A DNA stretch of 64,000 nucleotides from Haliclystus octoradiatus. Lineage: Eukaryota; Cnidaria; Staurozoa; Stauromedusae; Haliclystidae. The position numbers and the translations under genes are program-made. The notes under the pieces were generated by a model. The model was not told where the DNA came from. It did no database searches and saw only the letters and a list, made by a program, of their open reading frames with translations. The stretch is taken from NCBI GenBank assembly GCA_916610825.1, contig OU744450.1:8328030-8392029 (forward strand), written 5' to 3'. Each line of letters starts with the position of its first letter. The first letter of the stretch is position 1. Positions 11,551-22,512 of the stretch are shown piece after piece.

Positions 11551-13429
11551 GTAAGTAACTGATGATCGGTGTTGATGAAGATTGATGTTATGAAAATATG
11601 CAAAAGCAATATTAGTGAGAAATATGTTTCACAACTATCAGCAATTTATTGTAATGTTCTTTATATGACAAGTATACATTAGAATATCATTTTAATTATG
11701 TTAATTTTACTTCCCAGCCGTTGCCAAATACATTTCTCCTGCTATGCTTTATAAATGTATTATTAATAGATGTAGTGTACCATCTGACTCTATAGTGATA
11801 CAAGTTCAAATTCATAAAGGCAACTATATTTATATCAATTTAACAAAACGTTTTACTTTACAATTTTAAAATAGGTAAGGATGAAATCATATGTTCCTGG
11901 TATTGTATGAAAAAGGGGTAGTACGGTACTATACATACATATCATAGTGATTTATTACATTGCTATCTCAAGTAACTTTGGACATCATAGAAAAATTATT
12001 GTGCATTAAATTATTTTTGAAGAATTCCGAATAATATGTTCCAACCTGAGTGTAATTACGATTATATTGTTTTACCATCAATTTATTCTTATGTGCAATC
12101 ATAGATTTCATAAGTTAGCTTTATCTGTTTTGATTTCTGTCTATCAAATGCTTTGTTTTTAATGATCAGTTCTTTGAAAGATGTTCAAGTAAATTTGAAG
12201 CTAATAGATGTTTCCTGATAATTGATGAATATGCACAATGATTAAAATCAAGAACAAATGAGGTTGTCATAAAGGGTACTAGGAAAGCATGAAAGATTGA
12301 CTAACCGTGTAGAGAAATAGGATTATTGTCCCTCCGCGATCTCTGAGAAACTATGAGCAAATTATGACTTATCTTCTAAGATTTACAACTATAAAATACC
12401 AAATTTAAAGGTTTGTAGACCACCTTCATATACGTCATTATAATAATTTCATTCATATAACATCAGTTGATAAGTTATTAAGATTCTGACACAAATTAGA
12501 TGGTAAGAATACAGCGTGGTGCATAAGTGTAACATATTACAACTGATATTCAAACCAGAACAGTTAAAAGGGATATAATATAGATAAAAACTCTTCAAAA
12601 TTAAATGTTGTAAATAAATGTGAAGTTATCATTAGAAAGTCACCACAAAACTATCTTCCTACCTAAATCAAAACTTTTTCAAAATTCCTACTTCAATTGA
12701 TTCGCCGCAAAATATAAAATTTTAAAAATTTAATCTCTAACTTCTCAAGATATTTTTGAGTTCTATATATCTAGAAGATGTAATGTGATAAAAGTAGTCT
12801 CATTTGTTGCATTAATATGTAATTCAAATATGCTCTGTGTAGCGTTCATGTTTAAACGACGATCAATCTGTTCTCTAGGTATTCTATAGTTAAGAAACAG
12901 GAATGCCATATCGGTGAAAACTTGATTTTATCCTCTCTAGCCTCTCCCACTTATTAACCTGACGCAAATAATTTACTTTGAATAAATGTCTTTCCATCTT
13001 AATCTAAATAAGAAATGATATATTTTGCTTATCATTGTTGGTTTAACACAATAAGGAAACAAAGAATGTAATAATGGAGGTTAAATTTAAAAATGCAGGG
13101 TTTGAATGTTAATTCTTTATTCTGCTGTTTCAGGAAGATAGACTATCAAAATATTGGCAATTGAAAAAATTTAATCAATACTATATATAAACGCTTTTAA
13201 TGTCAAAATTTTTCAAACATGTGTAACTGTGTACAAAGAGCTAAAGTCATAATTGAAAGAATTCCAGAGAAAATTTTGTTAGATAGTTCAAATTATAGAA
13301 TTTATTATGCATGCGCAAGCCTTTCTTATAGGAAGTCATAGAGGAACTTATACCACTAATCTTTCCCAAATAGTTTATACGGTAGCATTGCTGCGATTAC
13401 AATAACATTTGTTTAATTTCATTTATCAG
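11551..13429 (+). other. Intron B2-C2
   Basis: 1879 bp. The first ~750 bp are nearly identical to unit 1. The rest diverges and approaches the copies near 29000-30100 and 48050-48740. No coding content is seen. Confidence 0.75.
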
Positions 13430-13666
13430 ACCTCAGCTCTGCAACCGTTGAAAATCCTGGAACAATCAAAACTGGAAGTGAAATAACTTTTACATGTTCA
13501 GCTGACAGCAATGGAGGAACTGTCACTTATGAATATCAAATAAATAATATTGTAGTTAGCAACCCACATAGAATTTTTGGCAGTGACAATGATAAGGATT
13601 TGAAATGCATTGCAAAGCTTGCTGGTTTTGCTGATAAAGAAAGCAGTGTTACCCTAGTGGTTCAAC
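13430..13666 (+). CDS. Ig-like domain exon, class C (C2)
   Basis: 237-bp phase 1-1 exon, acceptor CATTTATCAG, donor CAAC|GTAAGT. Belongs to the C2/C4 sub-type, which reads VENPGTIKTGSE at the start, has VVSNPHRIF, and has NDKD where other exons have NG(M/L)D. Cys22 and Cys59 are kept and the third cysteine is absent. The block from about 12700 to 15060 resembles 48030-50400 much more than unit 1, so C2 and A3 share a recent history with C4 and A4. Confidence 0.85.
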
Positions 13667-14773
13667 GTAAGTAAAGCTCAAGTCCTTACATGTAGGATAT
13701 ATACCTTAACAGAGTGGTAAATTTTATTTCTAAAGGCAATGGATTGGATTAATTTTCCAAATTTTGATATAATGAATCTATTGATAATGCAAAAAACACA
13801 GAATCTATTATAATTTTACTCTTACTTTGAAAAAGAATTCAATAAACGAGATGATGGATTAGTATTACATGAAAGGAATTAATTCTGCATTGCTGTTTCC
13901 CATGATGCATGTATGTTTGTAAGTGTAGTTGAAATATGGCAAACTTGTTACGTTTAAACTTGCTGATGGTAAAAATTTGTCAAATGAACTGTAAAACATG
14001 CATTCTCAATATTATTTCCCCATTTGAGCAATGGTATGTGGTGCTATAAGTGGGAACAGAATCATAACGCAGTGAGTTTTCTTGTTCATTCACTACGATA
14101 TCTGTTTAGCGGAGTAAATATTCATAGGTGTATTTCATGTCCTGCAAATTCAACCTTCAATTTGAAACAGTTACATTACATTTTTAATTTCCAGTGCCAT
14201 AAACCCAGCCCATCAGCTTATTAAAAATTTTTGAGTTGATCAGTACTATAAGTCTAATTAATTTACTATCTAACATAAAAATTTTTATGTCCTTGAGTAC
14301 CTTGAAAACTTTAAAACTGTTTCTTTGGTTATATTTGAGGGACATGTACTTATTTGCTTTCCAAACATTTGAATTTTTTGTAGACCATTCTTCAAAATCA
14401 AATTGTTTTCATAATGAAATTAATAATAGACGCTCGATCTACTCTCTTGACTTTGAATGGATTTCTAACATGTTAATTCTATTCATGACTTCAATTTTTT
14501 ACTACCATTATAGACAAACATAGTTATTTATAAAACAATTGCAAAACAGTTATACATGTTATTGGTACTCTGATACAGACATTTTGGGTTACAATGAAAT
14601 GCTCAAAAGGCAAAAAACCAGCAATAGCAAAGTTTTGCCGGACATTTGAGCCATTTCAATGTCTCATTCACCAACTTAAATGCATGTATCACAGCCCCTT
14701 TGAAATTTTCGCCAACTTTGTAAAAGATTACATATTCATATCAATTCCATGTACAATGTTTTTAATTGCTTAG
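13667..14773 (+). other. Intron C2-A3
   Basis: 1107 bp. This is the empty-site form of the C-A intron: around 14470 it reads straight across the point where the 2.14-kb Helitron-like insert sits in C1-A2. Open frames of 66 and 95 codons here recur in the C4-A4 intron only because the two blocks are near-identical. Confidence 0.75.
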
Positions 14774-15010
14774 AACTCGTTTCCGCAACCATTACTGATC
14801 CTGGAGTACTCCAGGCTGGAAACGAAGTAACCTTCGGTTGTTCATCAGTTAGCAGCGGAGGAACAGTCACATATGAATATGAACTTGGTGGAATTTTAGT
14901 TCAAAACCCTTACACACCTGATTTAGCTGACAATGGTAGGGAATTGAGATGCATTGCAAGTTTAGCTGGTTGCCCTCCACATGAAAGTGCTATTACACTA
15001 GTTGTTGAAT
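14774..15010 (+). CDS. Ig-like domain exon, class A variant (A3)
   Basis: 237-bp phase 1-1 exon, acceptor AATTGCTTAG, donor GAAT|GTAAGT. Class A by its AACTC start and flanking introns, but a distinct variant: VTFGC at Cys22, YELGGILVQNP, TPDLADNGRELRC at Cys59, AGCPPHES with Cys66, and a VVE rather than VVQ ending. After C2 the split codon is CAA. The next exon present is C3, because the expected B exon is missing; T+AC gives Tyr, so the frame is kept. Confidence 0.85.
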
Positions 15011-16490
15011 GTAAGTAGATCTTGTTGAGTGTTGATACATATCTATAAGTTGTGCAGTAATGCAAAAGCTGTATCTTTGACAGAAATATGTTGTAAATTT
15101 AGAAGAGCTATAAGTTGTAAATTCTGCAAAATTTTGCCATGTTCTTTATGTAGTCTTAAAATTCAATTTCGTGATGTAGTTTATATTATATTGTGATTGG
15201 CAATACACCTCTATAATATATATATTTACTGTTGTGCAGCATAATGGTACCAGCAATGAGTTCAGATACAAACCTTTTGTGATACATTGTTCAGATTGAA
15301 GATAGCAATTATACACATAAGTTAAGGTAGGGAATTTTAATCTACAACTACGTTAACCATCTATAATGAGCTCTTTGACAGAAAAATTGATGATATTTCA
15401 TTTTGGTGACTTTTATTGACGTGTTTTACGCATTTTACATTTTGATTATTCCACAACAAAATTGGTAATTGTTATTCAATCAAAACAAAAAAACAAATAG
15501 TAACTGATTTTATCAATTTCACTATGAAACAAGTAATAAAGTAAATATTTCCTTGAGTAATAATAGCTAACAGGAATATCTGAATTTTTCAAACTATTTG
15601 CATATTCTTTAAATCGGCCCTGAATTGTATCTATGGTTTTCGAAGTCCACTAATGCCAGAGTACATTTAAAATTGCTTCGCAATAAACTGCGTCATATGT
15701 AAATATACAGTAAGGAATTTGATTCCTGCCGACTATGTTCTTTCTCATGTAGTTCTATTTTGGACTGATGTTAATAATCAAATCGATTCTCAAAGTTTCT
15801 TTAATTTTAATTTATAATTTCTCAACTAATTTATGCTATCATAAGTTTGAGTTCTAAAATGTTGAACTTTGAGCCCTAATCAAATTATCAGCAATTTTCT
15901 GTAATGTTCACTATATGACAAGTATACATTAGAATATCATTTTGATTATGTTAATTTTACTTCCTTTCCGTTGCCAATACATTTCCCCTGCTATGCTATA
16001 TGAATGTATTATTAATGAATGTAGTGTCACATCTGACTCTATAGTGATACAAGTTCAAATTCATAAAAGCAAATATATCTATATCAATCTAACAAAAAGG
16101 TATACTTTATAATTTTAAAATTAGGTAAGGATGAAATCATATGTTCCTGGTATTGCATGAAAATGGGGTAGTACGGTACTATACATACATATCATAGCGA
16201 TTTATTACATTTATATCTCAAGTAACTTTGTACATCATAGAAAAATTATTGTGCATTACGTTATGTTTGAAGAATTCCGAATAATATGTTTCAACCTGAA
16301 TGTAATTACGATTATATTGTTTTACCACTAATTTATTCTCATATGAAATCATAGATTTCATAAGTTAGCTTGATCTGTTTTGAGTTTTGTCTATCAAATG
16401 ATTTGTTTTTAATGATTAGTTCTTTGAAAATTGTTCGTGTAAATTTGAAGCTAATAGATGTTTGCTTATAATTGATGAATATGCACAATG
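15011..16490 (+). other. Chimeric intron after A3 (B exon lost)
   Basis: From 15011 to about 15880 it aligns with the A-B intron. From about 15885 it aligns with the B-C intron starting about 80 bp inside it (CAGCAATTT...ATGACAAGTATACATTAG). The 3' half of the A-B intron, exon B and the start of the B-C intron are gone. Host sequence stops at ATATGCACAATG (16490), where unit R1 begins. No coding content is seen. Confidence 0.7.
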
Positions 16491-17920
16491 CGAAATCTGA
16501 AATTATCCATGAAAAGGCAATCCAAATCCAATCCATTCGGAAACACGATCGGATCGCGTTCGGTTCGGATTCGCAACTCTTTTATTGCAATATATATATA
16601 ACATCTCATAATATTACCAGATGATAGTATATGTACCTATGTATTTTTGATCTTAACAATCTCCGCAAGTAGGCCTGTGATTTTCATTGCAGTCTATCGA
16701 AATACTAAGAGTTAGTTGAAAACAGAAGTTTATAAGTAAAAAAAGATGTGATAAATGAGCTCATATAGTGCTTCTTTATATCACATTTTCAAGAATGTTA
16801 GCATCAACATTCTTTTAACATGAAACAAAATTCTATAATAATTCGATATTGATATTATATGTTACATCTTGTTGTCAATATTTCTACGCGCTATTTATAA
16901 TAACTTACAGATGTAGAGTGAAAGAAAAGACGATTATGAATAAATTAGTTGTTTTGATAGAAAAACGAAAATAACTTCATTTTGCCAGAATCGTGATATC
17001 CATATTTATTCAGAATTTCTTGAAATGGACGCAATGATTAATAGAGTGGAAATGTTCAGTGCAGTTTTAAAGATGTAAATACCATAGCAGATGGTAATAT
17101 TTAAATGTTGATGTTACGATTTCTGATGAAAAGGATTTACTTATATAGAAAATGAATCTACATTACCTTGCATTTGATTGTCATATGAACTGATCTTTCC
17201 TTGTCAGAATTATTTCGAATAAAAGACAATTTACATTTTACTCTCATCGGGTTTACATTCTCCTTCGATAAAATATGGTTGTTAACTTATTATTGATTGG
17301 TGTATTAACTCACAGAGAACCCGCTATTATGTATATATATATGTTGTTTGGAGATTAGGCCGCTCGCATAGTATTTATTTGTATCTCATTTGGAAAATGG
17401 TAAGTTGTATTTTATTTAATAATGTTTGCTATGATCGATTATTATATGCAACTTTTTTCGCTTTTTATTTTTGTAATACAAGGTTTGTTACACTCATCCA
17501 AATTGTATTAACTATTGAAAAAGGTTCTTGAATTATGTTTTTGTGCTTTTAAAGCTGAAAGCCATTTTTGATCGCTGGAAATATTATATTAAATTATTAT
17601 TTATCACAAATCATACGCTCATTTCAATTTAACTTTGTTGAATTTGATATACCTGAATTTTAACTTTATTAAATGTTGATCAACGATAAGATCAAGACAC
17701 CGCTATTTTTATTCTTGAAACTGTAGTAACATACTGTTTCTTATTCTTATAGCAAATCAACAATTAATGAAATTTTAATTTTAATCGGGGTTTTCAATTG
17801 CTTCGTTAATTTTGGAATTAATTAAATTCTGAACATAGAAGCCTGCCTGCTCATAACCAAAATTATTCATATTTTTATATTAAATAATAAATTATAGAAA
17901 TACTTTTGTGCATGATGCCT

Positions 17921-18905
17921 CACAGATTATAACGACCAGATACGGCACTGAAAGTAGAAATCATTGTATTTTCGAATTCAATTGTTCTCGGCCGCCATTA
18001 TGTATGTTGCCCTCAATGACCTGGCTGCAGTTACGCGCTAAAATCACAATGGAAAAACACCATAAAATTGCACCTATTTTATAGGCAAGTTACATGTTTC
18101 TTTTGCGCCCAATTTTCATGCTAAAGGAAAAGGAACAGGAAAGGATATCTTCTATTTTGAGATGATAGTTTGATAGTGGATATTGTGTACTGGAAGACAA
18201 TTTTTTATTGACTTATGAAAGTTGAACAAGATCATTGATTTAACTGAAGAGAAAATTGAATATAAATTATGAATACAAGCATTTTTTGGTAAATAAAATT
18301 CGCAGTTAAATTGCAAATAATATTTCATATTATGATTTCATTAATTTATCGAATGTGTGTGGCGCTTTACACGAATTTTTCGAGTTTGAAATGCCGTGGT
18401 TTTGGAGTATGTGTGATCGTATTCGATCGAAAATAATGGCAAAAACGTAAGCAGTAATTTTCATAAAAATCCACTCCAAATAGCCTATTCTTTGTTTGTG
18501 ATTGCCTTATTCCATATCACCAAACATCAGTGCATGTTATTTTAAAGTATTCAATGAAAGTTATGTGATAAACTATAAATATAGTCGTCCTTTCTTCCTT
18601 TCAACAGTAGACTTTTTTAGGTTTTTGAAATTATGGCATTTAAAATAAATTTTGCCTATATCAAAATTATGATTTTGAATTTTACATATAGCGTACCATC
18701 CATGCACTCGCATTGAGTAGCTTGAGAAAGCTGAATTCAGCTTCAAAAGTGATTTATTTCAAGTATCATTTTTTCCATCATTCCGTAAAATCGTAATGGA
18801 CATCGATGAAGTGAGTCAAATAATGGGCAACAAACATAATGGCCGTTATTTGACCAATCACAATATTTGAATGTTCAGTGCCGTATCTGGTCGTTATAAT
18901 CTGTG
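17921..18905. mobile_element. MULE-like MITE (985 bp)
   Basis: Perfect 32-bp terminal inverted repeats, 17921-17952 and 18874-18905, beginning CACAGATTATAACG. They are flanked by a perfect 9-bp direct repeat ATGATGCCT (17912-17920 and 18906-18914). R2-R6 have the unfilled site (TGCAATGCCTTGATTAA). There is no transposase frame. A 9-bp target duplication fits Mutator-like elements, though the superfamily call rests on that length alone. Confidence 0.85.
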
Positions 18906-19702
18906 ATGATGCCTGGATTAACTCTGAACTCTGTAATTTTAGACTGTAGACAGATAATCTCTTTCAACTTTGAATATTTTTTCGAATCAGTCGAACGCCA
19001 ACGTCATTTTGAAATTTATTGTAAGTTAATTTGTTTTACTCCCCGCGATAGATTGTTCATTTCAAAACAGATTGTTTGCTCAGGGTTCTTATAAAATTAT
19101 ATATCAAAGTAGCCTTTTTAAAGGTGAAATGTTTTTATCTCGATTTTAAGTAAAGTAATGAACGTCATTTTGTTTCATTGATAAATTGAAGACCTAAAAG
19201 TCTGTTTAATTTTCATAGCGTTTGTGCCGCGCTATATGTATTGCTGATACCACCACTATATGAAATAGGCCTATACGTTTCTTTGATTTCAAAACATATC
19301 TTGTTTGGCCTAGTTATACTGGTAATTCAATGTAATTCATTATTTCGTATTGTTTTGATTATCATAAAACTGATTCAGTTTCAAGTTTCGCTTGTTCAAA
19401 CCATTTACAGGCCTCTTTTAAATTCAAAGTGAAATATTTATGTTCTGGAGATTTCAATTTGAATTCGATTTGGCTGCTCGCTACATTATCGACCAATGAA
19501 ATTTTTCAATTCTTATAATTTTTTAATACAATGATATCAAATGAAATATCAGATGAAGTATATTATTTTAAAACATAAAACAACGTCATAGACCAATACT
19601 CTATATACAACAAATTTGTTACTGTGCACGGTTATGTCGATACACAGCAAAATCCTTAAAATCACTTACAAGAATATTTTTATAAGTATCAAGAATATGT
19701 TT

Positions 19703-19781
19703 CCTTGAAACAACAATATTTGGCTGTTCCGTGAGGTAAGAATATTTGGATTGTGTAAGAATATAAATTGTTGTTTCAAGG
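19703..19781. repeat. Inverted repeat, 15-bp perfect arms
   Basis: CCTTGAAACAACAAT (19703-19717) and its exact reverse complement (19767-19781), 49 bp apart, in the subterminal region of the TA-flanked element. Confidence 0.8.
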
Positions 19782-20639
19782 CGAAATTTTCTTTTTTTTT
19801 CACACGCTATTCAATTGAATTTAGCTGTTAATTGCCGCTATTTTCTTGTTTCAAGAATAATTGTCTACATAGAATCAGAGATTCTCGCACCTTCCAACAA
19901 TAATATTCTCCTTTAAAATGGCTTTTTTCTTAATTGGAGTAAATTTCTGTTCAACCTAAACGGTATTATAGCCCTTTCCTGGCAGAAATAGAATCATAAT
20001 CCAAAAAACAAACGATATATAACTTGATTAAAAATAATGATTTTAATTAAAATATTACAGTTCATTTATCAAATATGAAACATTTTATTCAACAATAACA
20101 ATGAATAATTCCAAAAGTGTTTACATATTTTGTTACTAGACTCAATTAACAAGAACTAATGTAACTTCAATACATATTACTTAATACATCATTTTAGTAG
20201 TTAAATGTAATAAAAACGTTTTATGCCTATTTAACAAAGCTCAAGATTATTTAGACTATATACGATGATTATAATAGTAATTTGTTATTTATGAGATTAC
20301 CATCTAACTTCAATATAGTTCATTATTGACAGTACAAAGTTCTTGAGTATGGTTTTACCAATAAAAACACACATTGGCATTGCCAAGAACGATAGATGGG
20401 TGGTATAGTATATTCCCAAATTGAATAGTTAAACCAAGTAACAGATATGTATTCCTGGTGAAAAAAGCAAACAAAAAAGAGTTGAGTAAATGAAACATAT
20501 ATCCTCAGTTAAAACTGGAGAAAGGACACAATAATAGAGTAGCAATGCCAATAATATAAAGATGATAACAGCTCAATAATATATGATGAAATTTACTTAA
20601 AATTAAATTGATGGTAAATATTCAGTGATACACAGCTAT

Positions 20640-21490
20640 ATTACGTTACTTCAACTCCAGGATTCCATTTTGTAATTAACTGACGTGCACATTGTAAATA
20701 GTAATAATAATAATAATAATAATGGTATTATAATAAAAAAATGGGATCATTCTACGTCAGTTCTTGGTACGTGGTCAATGAAAATAATCAAAGCAATAGA
20801 ATGAGAATCAAAAATGATACATGCTAGATTATGTTACCTTACTTCACGAATCGTCTTTCTAGTTAACTTAGGTGCAACCTGAAGCACCATAATCTAGCAT
20901 ATCTTATTTTGTCTCAAATTTTACTATAAAATCTAAAGTGAAGTTAAGAAAATATAATATCCTATGTGATGGTCCTTGGAATCTCTCAATTATTGATAAT
21001 ATGAAGTCTAATATAAATTATAATCATAGGAGTAAAATAATAATAGTAATATAATAATAATGGTATCATTCTACGTCAGTTCTTCGTACGTGGTCAAGAA
21101 AATAATCAAAGCATTTATAGAATGAGAATCAAAAATGATACATGCTATATTACGTTACGTTACTTCAAGAATCGTCCTTCTAGTTAACTTAGATGCAACC
21201 TGAAGCACCATGATCTAGCATATCTTATTTTTGTCTCCAATTTTACTGTAAAATCTAAAGTGAAGTTAATAAAATATAATATCCTATGTGATGGTCGTTG
21301 GAATCTCTCAAATATTGATATTATGAAGTCTAATATAAATTCTAATAATAATAATAGTGCCGTGGTATTATAATAATAATGGGATCGTTCCACATCAGTT
21401 CTTGGTACGTGGTCAATGAAATAATCAAAGCATTTTGAGAATGAGAGTCAAAAGACACATACTAGATAATATTACTTCAAGAATTACCCT
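20640..21490 (+). repeat. 319-bp tandem repeat, about 2.7 copies
   Basis: The phrase TCTACGTCAGTTCTTGGTAC and its variants occur at 20751, 21070 and 21389, spaced exactly 319 bp. Each copy carries a TAA/ATA microsatellite and a CTAGTTAACTTAG-like block. It lies inside the TA-flanked element. Confidence 0.8.
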
Positions 21491-22349
21491 TGAAGTTTGA
21501 TGCTGGCTTGGGATGAGAACCCTGAGAATGCAATTTGGCCTCCTGACTTTAGGCGTTCTAAATTAGTTTGGCAGACAAAAGTCAACGTTGAATTATTAAA
21601 CGCATAGAATAACAAAGTATAATAGACCTACCTTTCTTACACTTGAATCTCCAAAGTCAAATCCCACAAAATAATGTTCGAGAAAAGACAACATTCAGGC
21701 AGGGTTTAAATGAACTTCCTTGTTGGCCAATGGCGGTGTCATTCCATCGCGTTTTCATAAACCAAATAGGCCTAACCAATTCCATGTTTTCACCTTTTAT
21801 AATTCCTCGCGTAAATATCATATCATTTGAAGCATCTTTACAAGTTAAAGTTAAAGCCATGGCAGGTTGAAAACATCTTGATGTTCTCTGAGTTTGTAAA
21901 GTCGTAAACTGCAAATGCAAACGGTCACAGTTTTCTGTTTTCTTTCAAATCTTCATACCGCGCCCTTGAATGAGGACCTGGGTCTCAGTTTGAAAGGACG
22001 CAGTTTGATGAAACAATAGGTCTGCACGCAGGCTAATAATTTTGGGAACTTTGACACATTTTACAGAACAGTTATTTAGCAGTGTGAAAACATAGAAGCA
22101 TGGAATTCTTATTTCAAGAATATTGGCCGTATCCTACTCGAAAATAGTGACGCCTCAAATCATATAGCTATATATTCTTATTTGGAGAAAAAAATCTGTC
22201 AATATAAGAATTTTAGGATATGCTTGTTTTCAATTTTTGCTGTGTACAAATGTTTGCATAATTTCCCGACAACAGATTATCTGTACTATATCGCCAGTAA
22301 GACCTACATAAGTCGCGGACAGACACAGAAATGTCGAAATATAGAAGCA

Positions 22350-22512
22350 TTGTGATATATAAACAGACAATATTATTAATATAAGTGGATCGAAATATAT
22401 AAATATTGTGACATATAAACAGACAGTACGATTAATAAGTAGATATAAACAGACAGTATTATTAGTATAAGTAGATAGAAATATTGTGATATATCAATAA
22501 CAGTATTATATA
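22350..22512 (+). repeat. Degenerate ATATAAACAGACAGTATTAT repeats at R1 end
   Basis: Four or more copies of an ATATAAACAGACAGTA-type phrase with irregular spacing. They end R1 just before the LTR-like head of R2, and resemble the 39-bp repeat at the end of R6. Confidence 0.65.

Larger units (their letters stand above)
7689..12290 (+). repeat. Tandem segmental duplication, unit 2, high-identity part
   Basis: Near-identical to 1-4600 (A exon, A-B intron, B exon and first part of the B-C intron). Identity then drops at about 12300, where unit 2 has extra bases (AACCGTGTAGAGAAATAGG) that unit 1 lacks but that recur near 29000 and 33300. This marks a sharp homogenisation boundary. Confidence 0.85.
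19643..22244. mobile_element. TA-flanked TIR transposon, non-autonomous (2.6 kb)
   Basis: Ends CACAGCAAAA and TTTTGCTGTG, flanked by TA (19641-19642 and 22245-22246). R2-R6 read through the site as CGACACAAATG, matching CGA-TA-CAAATG here. TA duplication fits the IS630-Tc1-mariner group. The interior holds AAGAATAT-rich subterminal sequence, a hairpin (19703-19781) and a 319-bp tandem repeat. No transposase is recognisable. Two opposed short frames near 21643-21920 match no family I know. Confidence 0.65.
16491..22512 (+). repeat. R1: most diverged copy of the ~3-kb R unit, carrying inserts
   Basis: Begins at CGAAATCTGA, about 330 bp into the R2 unit, so R1 lacks the LTR-like head. It aligns through R2-R6 with clear divergence. 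It carries two nested TIR elements (17921-18905 and 19643-22244) absent from the other copies, and lacks the ~395-bp tRNA-related insert the others carry. A conserved AAATG|GTAAGT stands at about 17395-17405. The short hydrophobic frame at 19241-19432 recurs in R2/R3 but is not kept in R4/R5. No convincing protein is seen. Confidence 0.8.

Noticed and set aside
14024-14523. Two adjacent open frames as extra exons between C2 and A3
   Set aside because: They recur in C4-A4 only because the blocks are near-identical, are poorly kept in the C1 and C3 introns, and have no splice-bounded phase-1 form or domain.
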